From positions 2,976,001 through 3,040,000 of the forward strand of contig NZ_CP192260.1 of assembly GCF_050574275.1 (NCBI RefSeq): a stretch of 64,000 nt of DNA. The letters are read 5' to 3'. Below are positions 63,444 to 64,000 of this stretch, piece by piece. A model generated the notes under the pieces. It saw only the letters and a program-made list of their open reading frames with translations. It made no database searches and was not told the origin of the DNA. A program made the position numbers and the translations under genes. Position 1 is the stretch's first letter, and every line of letters begins with the position of its first letter. The stretch comes from Virgibacillus_F flavescens. GTDB taxonomy: Bacteria > Bacillota > Bacilli > Bacillales > Amphibacillaceae.

Positions 63444-64000
63444 ATTTTTTTATAACGATACGTTTCACGGTTTGTTTAATCGACCTTTCTTTAAGAGCAA
63501 AGTCAATCGTTATGGACTTATTCTCATCTTAACGCTTCTCTATCTCGGTTATTTTTATTTGAACATGTCCCAACTCAACACACTAAGCAGGAACATTCAA
63601 GACATACAAAGTGCGGATCTCCTGATTGCCGCAAAAATGACACTCAGCAGTTATTTCAATGTTGTCTTGATCTTAAGTGCCTTTCTGTTTATATTAGTTA
63701 ATTCAACGGTCAGCTTGAATAAAAATTCATTGTTTTTTGCTAAAACGCTTCCATTCACGGAAAAGGAAGTCAGTATTAGCCAAATGATTTTTAAGTTAAG
63801 TGTTGCGCTGGCTTTCTTTGAATTGTTAATTATTATTGTCGCACCAGCTCTGAAACTTGTATCGGTGAACATTTTCACGGCAGGTTTGGTACTCCTAACG
63901 CTTCATACAATCTTCATTGCTAGTTTTTTTACATTTGAACTGGTGTATACGCTCGTCATAAAAAATACGATGGGGACGAAAAGACTTTTGTTCACTTTTT
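63400..64000 (+). CDS. ABC transporter permease, truncated by window edge
   Basis: An open frame begins at the ATG at 63400 (AGGAG 10 bases upstream) and is open for 200 codons to the window edge. It has several hydrophobic helices (YGLILILTLLYLGYFYL; YFNVVLILSAFLFILVNST; VALAFFELLIIIVAPAL; LVLLTLHTIFIASFFTFELVYTLV) separated by short basic loops. It looks like the membrane partner of the ATPase immediately upstream. The C-terminal half lies outside the window, so family cannot be settled. Confidence 0.75.
   Translation, partial: MTNSLKFKNILCILKFFYNDTFHGLFNRPFFKSKVNRYGLILILTLLYLGYFYLNMSQLNTLSRNIQDIQSADLLIAAKMTLSSYFNVVLILSAFLFILVNSTVSLNKNSLFFAKTLPFTEKEVSISQMIFKLSVALAFFELLIIIVAPALKLVSVNIFTAGLVLLTLHTIFIASFFTFELVYTLVIKNTMGTKRLLFTF

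Overview
The window is 64 kb of an AT-rich, low-GC Firmicutes chromosome. Strong AGGAGG-type ribosome binding sites, frequent TTG/GTG starts, a CwlJ spore-cortex hydrolase, PadR/HAAS operons, DUF3231, DUF3889 and CBO0543 proteins and a CtaM (YozB-like) protein point to an aerobic endospore former of the Bacillaceae. A halotolerant genus such as Oceanobacillus, Virgibacillus or Lentibacillus is my guess; that is an impression, not a computed placement. I see no rRNA, tRNA, CRISPR array, integrase or transposase. This is accessory chromosome made of small operons and single genes, most of them on the minus strand in the first 38 kb.

Layout. 1-2.4 kb: a truncated hypothetical and a run of small membrane proteins around a tubby-like protein. 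2.4-6.9 kb: a complete BceRS-BceAB-type peptide-antibiotic sensing and detoxification module with a consensus BceR-type site between kinase and transporter. 7-15 kb: single metabolic and stress genes (GrpB, GNAT, VOC, Nudix, DinB, alpha/beta hydrolase) and an XRE regulator carrying 28-residue tandem repeats. 15-17.7 kb: cwlJ, a divergent lysyl-tRNA synthetase behind a T-box leader, and a zinc-ribbon protein. 18.5-22 kb: a dihydroorotate-dehydrogenase-like/membrane fusion split by a frameshift at an A7 run, and a uridine-kinase-like gene broken by a 14-bp tandem duplication. 22-28.7 kb: an old yellow enzyme and a run of small genes punctuated by short GGGAC...GTCCC palindromes. 28.8-34.6 kb: MerR regulator, MFS transporter, M1 peptidase lipoprotein, a roughly 290-bp MITE-like repeat, DUF3231 and CtaM. 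35-37.4 kb: a G+C-richer DrrAB-like drug exporter. 37.4-47.7 kb: DinB, isochorismatase-like hydrolase, a cupin with a spore-coat-like tail, a second old yellow enzyme, a zinc alcohol dehydrogenase and a class II UvrA. 47.8-53.8 kb: a rifampicin phosphotransferase with a RAE-like element, a candidate small RNA, and a PadR / HAAS-pentapeptide / DrrAB-like operon. 54-62 kb: small membrane and lipoproteins, AlkD-like repair protein, a DinB gene broken at a C8 tract, methionine aminopeptidase, an AraC-GyrI regulator and a PadR-DUF1700-DUF4097 operon. 62.4 kb to the end: a short one-TM peptide gene with a near-perfect Shine-Dalgarno, an intercistronic hairpin, and an ABC transporter that runs off the window; this looks like a peptide export or immunity operon.

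How the genes work together. The dominant theme is defence against toxic small molecules: BceRSAB, two DrrAB-like exporters, a DrrC-like UvrA, an MFS pump, Rph, Nudix, VOC, GNAT and DinB (thiol-transferase-fold) proteins, and the terminal peptide/ABC operon. Envelope-stress-type PadR/HAAS operons occur twice. Three genes are interrupted by lesions in simple sequence (A7, C8, a 14-bp duplication). Either they are decaying, or they are switchable, or two of them are homopolymer sequencing errors; the sequence alone does not decide. All domain assignments were made by eye from residue patterns, without database searches.
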